DNA of 64,000 nt from Lachnoclostridium sp. UBA3320 (lineage in GTDB: Bacteria; Bacillota; Clostridia; Lachnospirales; Lachnospiraceae), in assembly GCA_002361175.1 (NCBI GenBank), contig DESG01000060.1:4035-68034 (forward strand). Direction: 5' to 3'. Under the pieces are notes generated by a model. That model saw only the letters and a program-made list of their open reading frames with translations. It was not told the DNA's origin and did no database searches. Both the position numbers and the translations under genes were made by a program. Below are positions 1 through 9,050 of the stretch, in pieces (within the stretch, counting starts at the first letter, position 1; each line of letters starts with the position of its first letter).

Positions 1-239
1 CCTTTGGTATGGATAACGGCTGTAGGATTGCTTACTTTTGCTAGTGTAATATACATGGCTTTGTTAAATCCGCCAACTTTTACTAAATATTTTTTCTTTG
101 CTTCCTTTGCTAGTCGTGACCTAGCTTTTCTTGCTGTGTCATTTACCGCTAGTTTTAGTGCCTTTGGAGCTTTTTGTTTCATTGCCCCAAGCCTGCGTTC
201 AACTTGTTCTATATTTATGGGTTCTATAGTTATACTCAT
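1..239 (-). CDS. Phage minor tail protein Z-like, 5' part only
   Basis: The reading frame begins at ATG 239, overlapping the stop of the preceding gene (TAATG), and runs off the left edge after about 79 codons. It reads MSITIEPINIEQVERRLGAM, followed by a lysine/arginine-rich stretch and KKYLVKVGGFNKAMYI. This N-terminal pattern matches the lambda gpZ-like minor tail family. Its place after the head-tail joining genes also matches lambda order. The product would act at the tail terminus or head-tail junction. Function rests on the N-terminal third and on synteny. Confidence 0.7.
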   Translation of the reverse strand, partial: MSITIEPINIEQVERRLGAMKQKAPKALKLAVNDTARKARSRLAKEAKKKYLVKVGGFNKAMYITLAKVSNPTAVIHTK

Positions 240-571
240 TAGCTTCTATTACCCTCCAACTGCAAAGAATAAATGCCACCCTCATTTATGCTGTCAGCGA
301 CTATAAACTTTATTCCATCAATGAAGCAACTCTTCCCTTGTTTCGGAAGAGGTCCAAAATCTAAAGCACTTACATATACAAGCATTTGCTTTTTATATAT
401 GCCATCCATATGGCTCTGTATTCGCTTTTCACGCTCTGTAAGTTCGTTATCATCAATAATAATTAACATCTTTTTTCCATCTACTATATGCTCCTCTCCA
501 AATTCCGATGGATTAAAAAAAACATTTTTCACATCGCTACGGAGAAGTTCTTTAAAACTTGGTCTATGCAC
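239..571 (-). CDS. Probable head-tail joining protein (gpFII-like position)
   Basis: A 110-aa protein starting at GTG 571, with AAGGAG about nine bases upstream. It overlaps the next gene by TAATG, so translation is probably coupled. It lies between the decoration protein and the minor tail Z-like gene, where lambda has FII. The sequence has a strand-rich middle (IVDGKKMLIIIDDNEL) but no motif I recognise with certainty. The role is inferred from position. Confidence 0.6.
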   Translation of the reverse strand: MHRPSFKELLRSDVKNVFFNPSEFGEEHIVDGKKMLIIIDDNELTEREKRIQSHMDGIYKKQMLVYVSALDFGPLPKQGKSCFIDGIKFIVADSINEGGIYSLQLEGNRS

Positions 572-872
572 TTGATTTTCTCCTTCCTTTGCAAGGTTCT
601 GGTATAATGCCTCGTGCTTTTCTTTCTGGTGGTTTCCCTATTAAATCTTGATTTAGTCCTGCACACGGATAAGCGTCACCAGAAAGCCCCATAGGTGCAG
701 TTACAGACTTTGCTTTCACTGTTTTCACTGGTTCGCTTATGTCTTTCCATACCGCTGCTTTATTTTCTACCCATATCGTTATAAGCTCAGTATTATGTAT
801 TGGCAGCTCATCGCCTGGCTCGTAATTTATATTCTCAAAAAGTATGGGAGAAATAGCTATAAGTTGTTTCAT
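564..872 (-). CDS. Hypothetical head-completion region protein
   Basis: A 102-aa ORF starting at ATG 872, which overlaps the stop of the upstream decoration gene, and ending just inside the start of the downstream gene. The C-terminus is basic (GRRKSSA). The N-terminal half looks like a small beta-rich fold (LIAISPILFENINYEPGDEL). It sits where lambda carries FI, but I see no specific similarity. It is supported by tight packing in the head operon and its ribosome site. Confidence 0.65.
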   Translation of the reverse strand: MKQLIAISPILFENINYEPGDELPIHNTELITIWVENKAAVWKDISEPVKTVKAKSVTAPMGLSGDAYPCAGLNQDLIGKPPERKARGIIPEPCKGRRKSSA

Positions 873-1225
873 TATCCAGCAAGCTTTACAAGGATAATAG
901 TGTCAGATGCTGCCGCTGTCCCTACTGTATAACCAACTAATGGATATGCAATAGTGTTTGTTGTTTCTCCATTATCTGATGCAGTTGTGATACCTGTACC
1001 ATCAAAATATACATCTGTCCCCATTTCAATAGCTTCAGTTGATGTCTTAGGCATTTCAAATACTCCAGTGACGTGAATTGAACCTGTTTCACCAGGAAGA
1101 ATATCTGTCCCAGCTATACCAATATGACTGCCAAAAGAAATAACTGTATTTGCTTCAATTTTAGTATCTGTGATATTTTTATAGTCAAGAGATTCCCCTC
1201 TCTGCCAATATGATGCTTTACTCAT
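872..1225 (-). CDS. DUF2190-like capsid decoration protein
   Basis: A 117-aa protein directly downstream of the capsid gene, in the slot lambda uses for gpD. The glycine- and threonine-rich beta pattern (ANTVISFGSHIGIAG, then YPLVGYTVGTAAASDTIILVKLAG) is typical of the DUF2190 family, which covers phage capsid decoration and stabilising proteins. It would bind the outer face of the expanded head. A good ribosome site precedes ATG 1225. Confidence 0.8.
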   Translation of the reverse strand: MSKASYWQRGESLDYKNITDTKIEANTVISFGSHIGIAGTDILPGETGSIHVTGVFEMPKTSTEAIEMGTDVYFDGTGITTASDNGETTNTIAYPLVGYTVGTAAASDTIILVKLAG

Positions 1226-1240
1226 AATTTAAATTCTCCT

Positions 1241-2824
1241 TTATTCTGTTGCAATTTTTTCTCCAGGGTTCTTTGCAATTCCCCTAAAATCTCTTACAGC
1301 AATTCCCCAGTCAAGGTAAATGTCCCACTGGAATCCTAATACACCTGGTGTTTCCATACGTCTTACAGTTGGCGTTTCCTGTCCGTTCAGATAATCTACC
1401 TGTATATGCCTAGCACTGGCAGTATTTGCAACCATAAACCATGGCACGGCATTTTTGCCTGCTAAGGTATTAAGCACGGGAGTTTGAATAATATTAATTG
1501 GGTAGTTATATAATGGGTTAATATCATTATTGTTACTGCCTGTAACCTGGGTACTGTGCAAAATAACTGCAAGGTCAAACTCATAACCAACAGGTACAAT
1601 AATGTGCTGTGGTGTAATATAGATTGCCTCTCCAAATTGGTCTTTCTGACGCTGCATCTGTAAAATAATAGCCTGTATAGATGCCTGTGATGGTTTTGAA
1701 CCTGTCTTCATTAAATTGTTATGCTCTGCAGTAAAGAGACCAGTTCCATCAAATATTTTTCCATCTTTGCCATTGTTGTAAAGTAACTTGTACACCTCTT
1801 TATCAATAGTTTTCTTTGCCGCAGCTGCATAAAGCCCTGGAACTTCTGTTAAAAATCCGATATCATCATTAATAAACGCCTGACGTGTCATACTAAATGA
1901 CCTACCATATGTATCAAGCTTGCGATTTGGCAAAAGCCCTGTTTTTGGTATATCTGGTTTAAGCTCACCATTTTCTGGCACAAGCAAAAAATCGCCCATG
2001 CCGCCAATTACATACTCGTAATCTGCTGTTGCTTTAAAATCTTTTAAACTACCTTTTGCTGTCCATGCTTGAAATGTTGTAGGTACATGGTTATAAATAT
2101 GTACAATACTTTTTCTAATTGTATTATCAAGTATTGATGGAAACGCTGCTGTCGGATTATAAAACTGACGACATAACTCTGAATACATTTCATCAGGATG
2201 CATTCTTAAAAGCCTTGATATGTCTTGTCCTTCCCTGCTTAAACATTCAATGCCTAGGTCTCTTAAACTTAATGCTCTCAATTCACCAGCTCCTTCTGCT
2301 GGTGATTCAACTGGCAAACCTGCACGCATCATAAGAGCATCAGAAGCCCTATGTCTGAAAGTGTCCTCTTCATCCCTAGTTACCTGTACATTTACAGGTG
2401 TTCCTGTAGTTTTAAGACTATCAAGGATTGCTGTCCTGACCTGTTCTAGTGTAGAACCATTACGAATATACTCTGATGGCTCAGTATCAAAATCACGGCA
2501 AAGTGCCATAATCTCTGTTATGCGGTTACGCTCTGCTATCGCTGCATCTCTCTGGTTTTCATCTGGTATTACAGAAAATTGTGTTGGTTGTGAAATAGAT
2601 GTATGTGTAAACCCATCTGGCGGCGCAACAGATGCTCCTGTATTTCCTGAAAGTCCTCTTTCCTGTGCTTCAATCTCTGCATCTGCCTGTTCAATTTCAC
2701 GTTGATAACTATTAAATTGTGCCTGCTCCTCTGCTGTCAGCACACGGTTTCCATCTGCCTTAGCGGCATCTATGATAGCCTGTTGTTTCCTCATTGCGGC
2801 TTCTCGTCTTTGTTTTGGTGTCAT
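1241..2824 (-). CDS. Phage major capsid protein
   Basis: A 527-aa capsid subunit. About 120 N-terminal residues are charged and Gln/Glu-rich (KQRREAAMRKQQ, EEQAQFNSYQREIEQAD), fitting a scaffold-like delta region. The rest is the HK97-fold shell domain, ending in the characteristic DWGIAVRDFRGIAKNPG segment. ATG 2824 follows AGGAGGT eight bases upstream. In many related phages the protease and this protein form one fused chain; here they are separate genes 12 bases apart. The S78 protease upstream would remove the delta region during assembly. Confidence 0.9.
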   Translation of the reverse strand: MTPKQRREAAMRKQQAIIDAAKADGNRVLTAEEQAQFNSYQREIEQADAEIEAQERGLSGNTGASVAPPDGFTHTSISQPTQFSVIPDENQRDAAIAERNRITEIMALCRDFDTEPSEYIRNGSTLEQVRTAILDSLKTTGTPVNVQVTRDEEDTFRHRASDALMMRAGLPVESPAEGAGELRALSLRDLGIECLSREGQDISRLLRMHPDEMYSELCRQFYNPTAAFPSILDNTIRKSIVHIYNHVPTTFQAWTAKGSLKDFKATADYEYVIGGMGDFLLVPENGELKPDIPKTGLLPNRKLDTYGRSFSMTRQAFINDDIGFLTEVPGLYAAAAKKTIDKEVYKLLYNNGKDGKIFDGTGLFTAEHNNLMKTGSKPSQASIQAIILQMQRQKDQFGEAIYITPQHIIVPVGYEFDLAVILHSTQVTGSNNNDINPLYNYPINIIQTPVLNTLAGKNAVPWFMVANTASARHIQVDYLNGQETPTVRRMETPGVLGFQWDIYLDWGIAVRDFRGIAKNPGEKIATE

Positions 2825-2836
2825 TATTTGTACCTC

Positions 2837-3505
2837 CTATTTTTTATTTCTATTTACTTGAAGCTGTGCTTCAAAGTATGATAATGTTTCTTGTGGTATA
2901 TTTTCCTGTTGTTCTAGTTTGCGTCCTACTCCTACAGTAGCATCTGCTGGCACACTCACTATGCTTATCTCATACGGCATCCACTGTCTTGCAACTTCAC
3001 AAGGTCCTACAAAACGCCCGTCAGAAGACACTTTTCCCTGTGTTACTTCTTCAATAATGCCAATCTTATATCCAACAGAAACGCCTTTAAGCGTTCCATT
3101 TTTTACTTTCTGAAAAATAAGCTCACTTTTCTCATCTTCGTCAAATTCAACTTCAGCCATTCCACGTTGGTTTTCAATCCATGCCCTATTTACTTTTCCT
3201 AAAACATTATCCCGATTATGGTTAAAAAGTAGTACTCCTATCGTATTGAGCCTTGTAAAGTCTGCGGCATCAGGACTGTGGTCTAAAATTTCATTGCCCC
3301 AGTAACGGCTGTAAGGTTCTTCTGAAGAAAAAGAAAGAATGAACTTTCGCTCATTCCCTTCACCTTCAACTGTGCGTATATGTGCTTGACCAGATGCCCT
3401 AGTTTGATTTTTATTCCTGCTGTCCCTGTCCGTTTTCTGTGATTGGCTGTTTTCCTCCGCTCTGACTTGGTGTACTAAATACTGCCGCTTGGTCTGCTGA
3501 TTCAT
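2837..3505 (-). CDS. Phage prohead protease, peptidase S78 family
   Basis: This protease matures the prohead. The frame is open to 3547, but ATG 3505 (MNQQTKRQY) with GGA upstream is a better start. Earlier starts would also overlap the portal gene by more than the 95 bases that remain. Counting from 3547, the predicted catalytic His is 110 (LLFNHNRDNVLGKV) and Ser is 157 in LKGVSVGY, both in the usual S78 contexts. The start is uncertain; a protease nested in the 3' end of the portal gene recalls lambda B and C. Confidence 0.87.
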   Translation of the reverse strand: MNQQTKRQYLVHQVRAEENSQSQKTDRDSRNKNQTRASGQAHIRTVEGEGNERKFILSFSSEEPYSRYWGNEILDHSPDAADFTRLNTIGVLLFNHNRDNVLGKVNRAWIENQRGMAEVEFDEDEKSELIFQKVKNGTLKGVSVGYKIGIIEEVTQGKVSSDGRFVGPCEVARQWMPYEISIVSVPADATVGVGRKLEQQENIPQETLSYFEAQLQVNRNKK

Positions 3506-5000
3506 GATTTCCATCTGCAGGGGTAAGCTCTGCTCCAGTCCTATCAAAAATAACGCCTCCCATCTCTAATCCTTTTTTTCTCGCATAATCTAAAACAGCA
3601 ATGGTTTCATCAATCTGCTCTTTCCAATCTTTACCATTTTCCGCTGCTATTTGTTGAAACGTTTTTTGTCCAGTCTGCAATGCTATCTTTGTTGCTGTAG
3701 TTTCTTTAAGTGGGTCAATCCATTTCTTAGGTGCTGCAACCCATTCATGTTTAAGATATTTATTTTTATTCTCCCAAAAGCCAGGAATATTAAATAAACC
3801 AGAAAGCACCCCAGAAATAATAAAGGTTTCATATACCTCATCCATAATTACTTCTTGTACAAGCTCTATATCTTCTATGTACGTCTGACCATCTTCAATA
3901 ATTCCTTGCCTAGCACTGCTGTAATTGCTCTGGCTCATATCACGGCTTGTCGCTTCATAACTTAAGCCTTGCCCTGCACCTATAAGACGCTGTTGCAATT
4001 TAATATAACTGGCAGCGTCTGTAGCCTGTCCTGACGGATTTACTACTTGTATTTCATCTCCAGCATTAAGTTCTTTAATCATTCCAGGACTTATTCTTTT
4101 TCCCTCATAATCTTCATGTGGACGGTGGTCATTTATGCTATTGTTTGTGCCTCTGCCAAAACCTCCATTTGTAGGAATAATCTTTTTTACAAAGACAGCA
4201 AGACATGCGGCTATACGTTCTTTAACGCTTACTGCCGTCATAAATTCGTTTGCATCCCTTACCCTAGTAACTGTTGGAGCAAGGTCACTCATTTCACGTA
4301 CCTGTGAAGGACGGTGCTTTGTAAAATAATAGATTATATCTTTTGCAGGAACATATACAGAATCCATTTGCCCGAAGCCATCTATGCTGTATTGTTTTAT
4401 CCAATATCCGATTGCTTTATTGTATTTATTAAATTCTATACCACCAGCAATACGGCAATTTTTATTTTTTGGAGAAGCACGTCCTGTATCCAGTTCATCT
4501 ACTTCAAGTGCCTGTAGTTTAAATGGCACAATTCCATCACTTGTATAACATTTCTTAAAAAGGATTCCTCCATCTACTTTCTTTCTTTTTACAGCCATTC
4601 TTAACATCTGATTAAAGCTTTGTGTTTCTGTTATGTCACAGTTTTTACGTTTGCACCATTCAGCCCAAGCATCTTCTATTTTTTGGTCAAGACTGCTGTT
4701 ACCAGTCCTTGCCTGCAAGGTCCAACCAAGTCCTATTACATTACGTTTATAAGCTCCGATTACACTATTAGCCATGTCACTATTGCGTTCTAGGTCTCTT
4801 GCCCTTGCTCTTACTGTGTTCCTGCTGTAACGGTCTGTCTGTTCCGCACTTTGGTTATAAGCTGTCCAGTTTGCATTAACACGGCTATAATCCCCTGCAT
4901 CATAATTTCTTATTTCCTCTAGATTTTGCCGCCATGTTTCACGCCGAACTCCTGCCGCAGGAGAAATAAACCCTATTATGCTGTCTAATATATTTCTCAT
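3411..5000 (-). CDS. Phage portal protein, lambda gpB type
   Basis: The portal forms the dodecameric DNA channel at the head vertex. The chain of about 529 aa shows family features: MRNILDSIIGFISPAAG at the start, the ARARDLERNSDMANSVIGAYKRNVIGLGW segment near residue 70, and the middle region LIGAGQGLSYEATSRDMSQSNYSSAR typical of the lambda portal family. ATG 5000 has AGGAGG eight bases upstream; an ATG two codons earlier sits too close to it. The 3' end overlaps the protease in another frame. Confidence 0.92.
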   Translation of the reverse strand: MRNILDSIIGFISPAAGVRRETWRQNLEEIRNYDAGDYSRVNANWTAYNQSAEQTDRYSRNTVRARARDLERNSDMANSVIGAYKRNVIGLGWTLQARTGNSSLDQKIEDAWAEWCKRKNCDITETQSFNQMLRMAVKRKKVDGGILFKKCYTSDGIVPFKLQALEVDELDTGRASPKNKNCRIAGGIEFNKYNKAIGYWIKQYSIDGFGQMDSVYVPAKDIIYYFTKHRPSQVREMSDLAPTVTRVRDANEFMTAVSVKERIAACLAVFVKKIIPTNGGFGRGTNNSINDHRPHEDYEGKRISPGMIKELNAGDEIQVVNPSGQATDAASYIKLQQRLIGAGQGLSYEATSRDMSQSNYSSARQGIIEDGQTYIEDIELVQEVIMDEVYETFIISGVLSGLFNIPGFWENKNKYLKHEWVAAPKKWIDPLKETTATKIALQTGQKTFQQIAAENGKDWKEQIDETIAVLDYARKKGLEMGGVIFDRTGAELTPADGNHESADQAAVFSTPSQSGGKQPITENGQGQQE

Positions 5001-5011
5001 AAGCATGCCTC

Positions 5012-5230
5012 CTAACGCTGGTCAAATACCGCAACATAACAATCATCTAAGAATCCAGGTGTACTTCCTACAATCTGTGCTGTTAGGTCATTTTTAATAT
5101 CATATAACGTCTTAAGGTCTGCCCGAGTAAGTTGGCGTGAACCTATCTTATAACTTTGACCACCCACTGTAATATTAATAATAGCTTTATCTATCTGTTC
5201 CAGAAGTTCTTGTGCAGTCATATTTTCCAT
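5012..5230 (-). CDS. gpW-like head-tail joining protein
   Basis: A 72-aa protein (MENMTAQELLEQIDKAI, then YKIGSRQLTRADLKTLYDIKNDL). It matches the gpW family, whose members bind the portal after packaging to form the tail attachment site. It sits between terminase and portal as in lambda. AGGAGG precedes ATG 5230. Confidence 0.87.
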   Translation of the reverse strand: MENMTAQELLEQIDKAIINITVGGQSYKIGSRQLTRADLKTLYDIKNDLTAQIVGSTPGFLDDCYVAVFDQR

Positions 5231-5245
5231 ACAAGCTTGCTCCTC

Positions 5246-7156
5246 CTATATCCAGTTTTCATTTTGGTTTATCCAGTCTTCTTCTGGCGTATATTGTTCT
5301 TTCTTTGGCTCTTGTTCGCTTTGCACATTCTGAAGGTAAAGTCCACGTAGACCAAGTGTATCTGCCGCCGCCATGGCATAGCACTCACAGTCAAGATAAT
5401 GGTTTCTAGCATGACTATGTTTTAGTGTCCATTCTAACTTTGTCTTACCATTTCCTGTTTTCACATTTACCTTATGTTCTGATGTGACCTGTTGCGCATA
5501 TTCAGAATCGCAACCTTTATACACCATCCAGCTGCCACGTCCATTCGGTCTATGAAGTCTTCCTGCAATCATATCTTTGTATTTTCCGCCATCAAGCATT
5601 ACTAGATTCATTCCATATGCTTTAGAATAATCTTTATTCACAGTTTTTAACATGAAATGATTTTGCATTGGATTACTAGAACCCTTACAAGGCAATGCCC
5701 AGTCTGAATTATATGCACAAAAATCATACACATTATCTGTATCAAATCCTGAATCAATTAGACAAAGATTTACAACCATTGGCGTACCGTTTTCTGTTAC
5801 ATACTGTAGGTTCATTACATTTTCAATATCTTCAAAAGAATATACCTGTCCATGTGCAATATTCTGGCTAGTAATAAAATCACCCCATGCTCGTATTGTC
5901 CAGTACAGACAATCTTGTTGCACATCAACTCCACCTGTAAGAAGTTTTGCCCAGTTTGGTACAACAAACTCTGGCAACTCTGTTTGACGTTTTAAAACAA
6001 GATTAGCACTTGTCTTTAGTCTTGTATCTTCCCAAGGTTCGGCAAGCCAAGAATTTACAAAGTTCTGTAATTCCTCTGGGTCCGTCTTGCTGTCCATAAA
6101 CTTCTTCGCAATTTCAGAAAATCGAACAAATGGGCTGTAAAGTGTATTTATCCAAAAGCAAACCCTTTTTACAAATCGTGTTTCTTGCCTTACAATTTTC
6201 CAATGTCCTTTTTTTACTGCCTGCTGCTTCTGCGCATCGGTGATAACGCATCCGCACTCCTGACAAACATAAAAGGCAAACTCTGCTCTATCAGCATCGC
6301 TTAATCCCTCTGCATCGTCTGTTTGTTCTAATGTTTCCAATTTTTCTTTTATAGCATCCTCACCATAAGCTTCTACAAGATCCTTATTTTTTCCAGGCCA
6401 TTTGAGATTATCAAAGCAAAGCTCTATGAATTCGCCACAATGTGGACAAGGAACAAAATAATGTTTTTCCACATCTGCTCCTTCTTTGGCTTTCCAAATA
6501 TGGTTTGTTCTGATAGTAGGAGTACTGGTTATATAGACTTTACTGTTTCTAAAAGTTTTTGTACGCTCTTTTGCAAGACTGATTGGGTCTGACTCTTTCT
6601 TACTAGCTCCTGGATATTTATCCACCTCATCAAGAAAAAGGTATTTCATAGCAAATGATGCAAGCCCCGATGGGCTATTACTCCACACAAGTTTTATAAA
6701 CATATCATCAAAATCAAGTTCAAGATTGCCACTGTTTTTATCGTACTTCTGATAAAGCGTTGGTGTATTCTCAATCATGGGTTTTATACGTTTTTCTGAT
6801 ACACTATTTGCTAGGTTTTCTGTAGGATATACAATTTCTATAGGGGATGGGTCTTGCTGTGTGGCATATCCTAACATATTAAGCTCTACTTCCGTTCCAC
6901 CTATCTGCGTACATTTGCAAAAGATAATTTCTTCTGTTTCGTAGTTTAAAAGCTCATCCATAATCTCTACAAGGTATGGTGTCCTGCTGTTATTCCAAAG
7001 CCCAGGCTCTGCACTGGTCTTGCTGTCAAGTATCCTGTATCTTTCTGCCCATTCTGACACTTTCATATCCTCTGGCGGGTCTAAACATTCAAGTGCCGCC
7101 TTCTGATATGCCTTACATAGATACTTTCTCATTCTTAGTTGCTTTGGTTTTTGCAT
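5246..7156 (-). CDS. Phage terminase large subunit, GpA family
   Basis: The packaging motor and cos/pac nuclease. From ATG 7156 it is 636 aa. The ATPase domain has an adenine-binding or deviant Walker A stretch CKCTQIGGTE near residues 81-89 and Walker B LFLDEVD near 173-179. Two zinc-type Cys pairs (CPHCG, CQECGC) follow, then the nuclease domain begins around GVDVQQDCLYWTI. The frame is open to 7240, but the longer start would overlap the small terminase by 128 bases, and ATG 7156 has an AGGGA site. Confidence 0.93.
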   Translation of the reverse strand: MQKPKQLRMRKYLCKAYQKAALECLDPPEDMKVSEWAERYRILDSKTSAEPGLWNNSRTPYLVEIMDELLNYETEEIIFCKCTQIGGTEVELNMLGYATQQDPSPIEIVYPTENLANSVSEKRIKPMIENTPTLYQKYDKNSGNLELDFDDMFIKLVWSNSPSGLASFAMKYLFLDEVDKYPGASKKESDPISLAKERTKTFRNSKVYITSTPTIRTNHIWKAKEGADVEKHYFVPCPHCGEFIELCFDNLKWPGKNKDLVEAYGEDAIKEKLETLEQTDDAEGLSDADRAEFAFYVCQECGCVITDAQKQQAVKKGHWKIVRQETRFVKRVCFWINTLYSPFVRFSEIAKKFMDSKTDPEELQNFVNSWLAEPWEDTRLKTSANLVLKRQTELPEFVVPNWAKLLTGGVDVQQDCLYWTIRAWGDFITSQNIAHGQVYSFEDIENVMNLQYVTENGTPMVVNLCLIDSGFDTDNVYDFCAYNSDWALPCKGSSNPMQNHFMLKTVNKDYSKAYGMNLVMLDGGKYKDMIAGRLHRPNGRGSWMVYKGCDSEYAQQVTSEHKVNVKTGNGKTKLEWTLKHSHARNHYLDCECYAMAAADTLGLRGLYLQNVQSEQEPKKEQYTPEEDWINQNENWI

Positions 7157-7724
7157 GTTTTTTCCCTGCCTTTCTTTCCTGCTCTTCTTGTGTATATCCT
7201 GAAATAACAAAAGAATGCAACATGCGCTTAACCTCTGCACCCATTTCCTTTTCTATTCTTCTAGCCTCAAGTGGCTCTAAGCTGTCACTTGCCATGCTTA
7301 CAAGGCGAGCTGGTATTCCCAAAGCAAATCTTTTAAAAATAACAAAGAATTTCTTGTAATCTAAAGCTACCTCATCAACATCTACATATCTGCCAGCTGC
7401 AATATCTGCTTTAATCCTGTGTATTTCACCTTGGCTTTCCTTGAGAGCAATCTCTGCTTCAAGTTTCTGTTGCTTTAATTCACTTTCCCTTTCAGACTTG
7501 CTTTTGCCATATGCCTTATTAGATAGATACTGAATATATGTTTTGATAGTTTGTTCAAACTCATAGCGTCTACCTTCCCCAGGTATTTCTGTTGTTTTAA
7601 TTATTCCCTCCTGTGTAAGCTGTTGTACCCTGCGAACTGTAACGCCAAAAATTCGTGCTATAACTTCTGTCCTGACAAATTGACTGTTACTATTTTCTTC
7701 ATTCTTAATTTTGCTTCTTGCCAT
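7113..7724 (-). CDS. Phage terminase small subunit, Nu1-like
   Basis: A 203-aa DNA-recognition subunit. The N-terminal winged-helix region (FVRTEVIARIFGVTVRRVQQLTQEG, residues about 16-40) is typical of Nu1-like small terminases. A long charged helix follows (KQQKLEAEIALKESQGEIHRIKADIAAG), then a C-terminal domain contacting the large subunit. It is the first gene of the leftward head operon, so the packaging site probably lies in the non-coding stretch just upstream (7725-8320). Confidence 0.88.
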   Translation of the reverse strand: MARSKIKNEENSNSQFVRTEVIARIFGVTVRRVQQLTQEGIIKTTEIPGEGRRYEFEQTIKTYIQYLSNKAYGKSKSERESELKQQKLEAEIALKESQGEIHRIKADIAAGRYVDVDEVALDYKKFFVIFKRFALGIPARLVSMASDSLEPLEARRIEKEMGAEVKRMLHSFVISGYTQEEQERKAGKKHAKTKATKNEKVSM

Positions 7725-8320
7725 ATTAATTTAATTACTCCTTTTTACTCTTACGTAACGAAAAGCAAAAATTTTTTTTGATTTTATCACCAAAAAGGCT
7801 GCGCTTCGTTTGTCCCGCAGTACCCTATATAGACTGGAAGTACCTTTGTACGCTCGTATGCGCTCCATATAGGCGTTTTTTTCTGCTGTGCTAATAATTC
7901 TATATCACAAATGTAAAAAGCTTTATAAATAGTCTACAAAGCAGTCTAACAGATGCTTTGTTCTGTACTTGTTTTAACTCTTTTATCTCTGATGTCATGT
8001 CTTGTATGTATGCAATATAATAAGCCTGTTGTATGCCCTGCTATATGGTCTATGTAGCAGGGTGTTGCAGGCTTTATTTACTGTGTTGCTATTTGCTTTT
8101 CTTTCGATGATACTATATTACCACATCTAAAAGTGCAATGGAGTGCAGACTTTTAACTTTAATACCCAAATGCCATAAGCAGTAAAATCTGCGACAAGCT
8201 GTACCTACTGAACCAATGTATTGCTGCAACTATTTGGATAAATACAACCAATACAGTACTTACATATTCATATCATGGTACTAAGACAATAATTATTTAA
8301 TTTATTTATTATATTAAAAA
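7725..8320. other. Long non-coding stretch upstream of terminase
   Basis: No convincing ORF is present on either strand. The first 150 bases include a locally GC-richer segment (about 7795-7880, with TTTGTCCCGCAGTACC) that differs from the AT-rich surroundings. In lambda-type phages the cos site lies just upstream of the small terminase gene, so this is the natural place to look. A long hairpin follows at 8022-8075. No packaging site can be proved from sequence alone. Confidence 0.45.
8022..8075. repeat. Two-part hairpin, possible terminator
   Basis: An outer stem AAGCCTG/CAGGCTT encloses an inner 8-bp stem CCCTGCTA/TAGCAGGG. It lies between the rightward cargo promoter and the leftward terminase operon. 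The T-tract is weak on both strands, so it could be a poor terminator or part of the packaging region. Confidence 0.45.
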
Positions 8321-8324
8321 ATTA

Positions 8325-8353
8325 TTGCAATATATGGACAAGTTGTGTATAAT
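8325..8353 (+). promoter_or_regulatory. Promoter of the cargo operon
   Basis: TTGCAA at 8325-8330 and TATAAT at 8348-8353 are separated by 17 bases, with a TG two bases before the -10 box (extended -10). It points toward the three plus-strand cargo genes and is opposite to the surrounding phage operons. That suggests expression independent of the phage programme, possibly in the lysogen. A leader of about 200 bases separates it from the first large gene. Confidence 0.7.
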
Positions 8354-8513
8354 TAAACTTACTTGATAATTTTAAAAATATTTTCTTATACACATTAAGC
8401 AGTGTATTTGTGTATCAGTATTGAACAAATTTAACGAACACACTCAGCGTATATTGGCATAAATTATAAAAAAATACATAATAGATAAAAGTATAAAGAA
8501 ATATATTACAAAA

Positions 8514-8564
8514 ATGGAGGCAGGTCGTAAGAATTTATTTAACGACTTTTTATCATACGTATGA
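8514..8564 (+). promoter_or_regulatory. 16-codon leader ORF with hairpin and T-run
   Basis: ATG 8514 opens a short frame (MEAGRKNLFNDFLSYV) whose TGA overlaps the ATG of the next gene as ATGA. Within it a 5-bp hairpin GTCGT/ACGAC (8524-8546) is followed by five T. The large gene has no ribosome site of its own, while GGAGG lies inside the leader. This fits translational coupling and possibly transcription attenuation. The stem is short, so the terminator role is tentative. Confidence 0.45.
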
Positions 8565-9049
8565 AAGAAAAATTAAGAAGATACCTTGAATGGGCTAATT
8601 TTAATATTATAAGAAATACAACCCCTAAATATCAAATACCATTGTTGGTTGATTTTTTAGCAGCATTTTTATATACAGCTGTTTCCATTATCTTAATTTG
8701 GAAACAGGAAGCTAGCACAATAGTGTATTTATTGAATATTTTATGTTTATTTAGAGCATTAATGAATAATATAATAAATGCTTCTAAAGTGACAGATTCA
8801 AATATTGATGTTGATGTTGAAACATACAAAAAACATGAAGGAAATAGCCATTATCACAACAAAGTTACTCTATTAGGTACGATATTTTTCATGGCTATGT
8901 TGCTTTTAATACTATTGCTAAAAGAACCATCAGATTGTATAATTAAAACCTTTGCATCACTTTTTATTGCAGTTGTATTTATAAATGATTGTGAGGATAT
9001 AATTATCTGTGCATATGGTGCAGAAATAAATATGAAAGGGGAGGTATAA
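8561..9049 (+). CDS. Four-helix membrane protein, cargo gene 1
   Basis: A 162-aa protein of unknown family. An amphipathic basic N-terminus is followed by four predicted membrane segments, about residues 28-47, 52-70, 103-121 and 126-146, with a polar loop (SKVTDSNIDVDVETYKKHEGNSHYHNK) between pairs two and three. It starts at an ATGA overlap with the leader ORF and is one base from the next gene, so the three cargo genes form one transcript. The layout resembles small membrane effectors or superinfection-exclusion proteins, but no similarity proves that. Confidence 0.78.
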   Translation: MKEKLRRYLEWANFNIIRNTTPKYQIPLLVDFLAAFLYTAVSIILIWKQEASTIVYLLNILCLFRALMNNIINASKVTDSNIDVDVETYKKHEGNSHYHNKVTLLGTIFFMAMLLLILLLKEPSDCIIKTFASLFIAVVFINDCEDIIICAYGAEINMKGEV

Positions 9050-9050
9050 T

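Noticed and set aside
4..306. A plus-strand 100-codon frame at the left edge.
   Set aside because: It lies antisense to the minor tail Z-like gene, has no ribosome site and has no protein-like family pattern.
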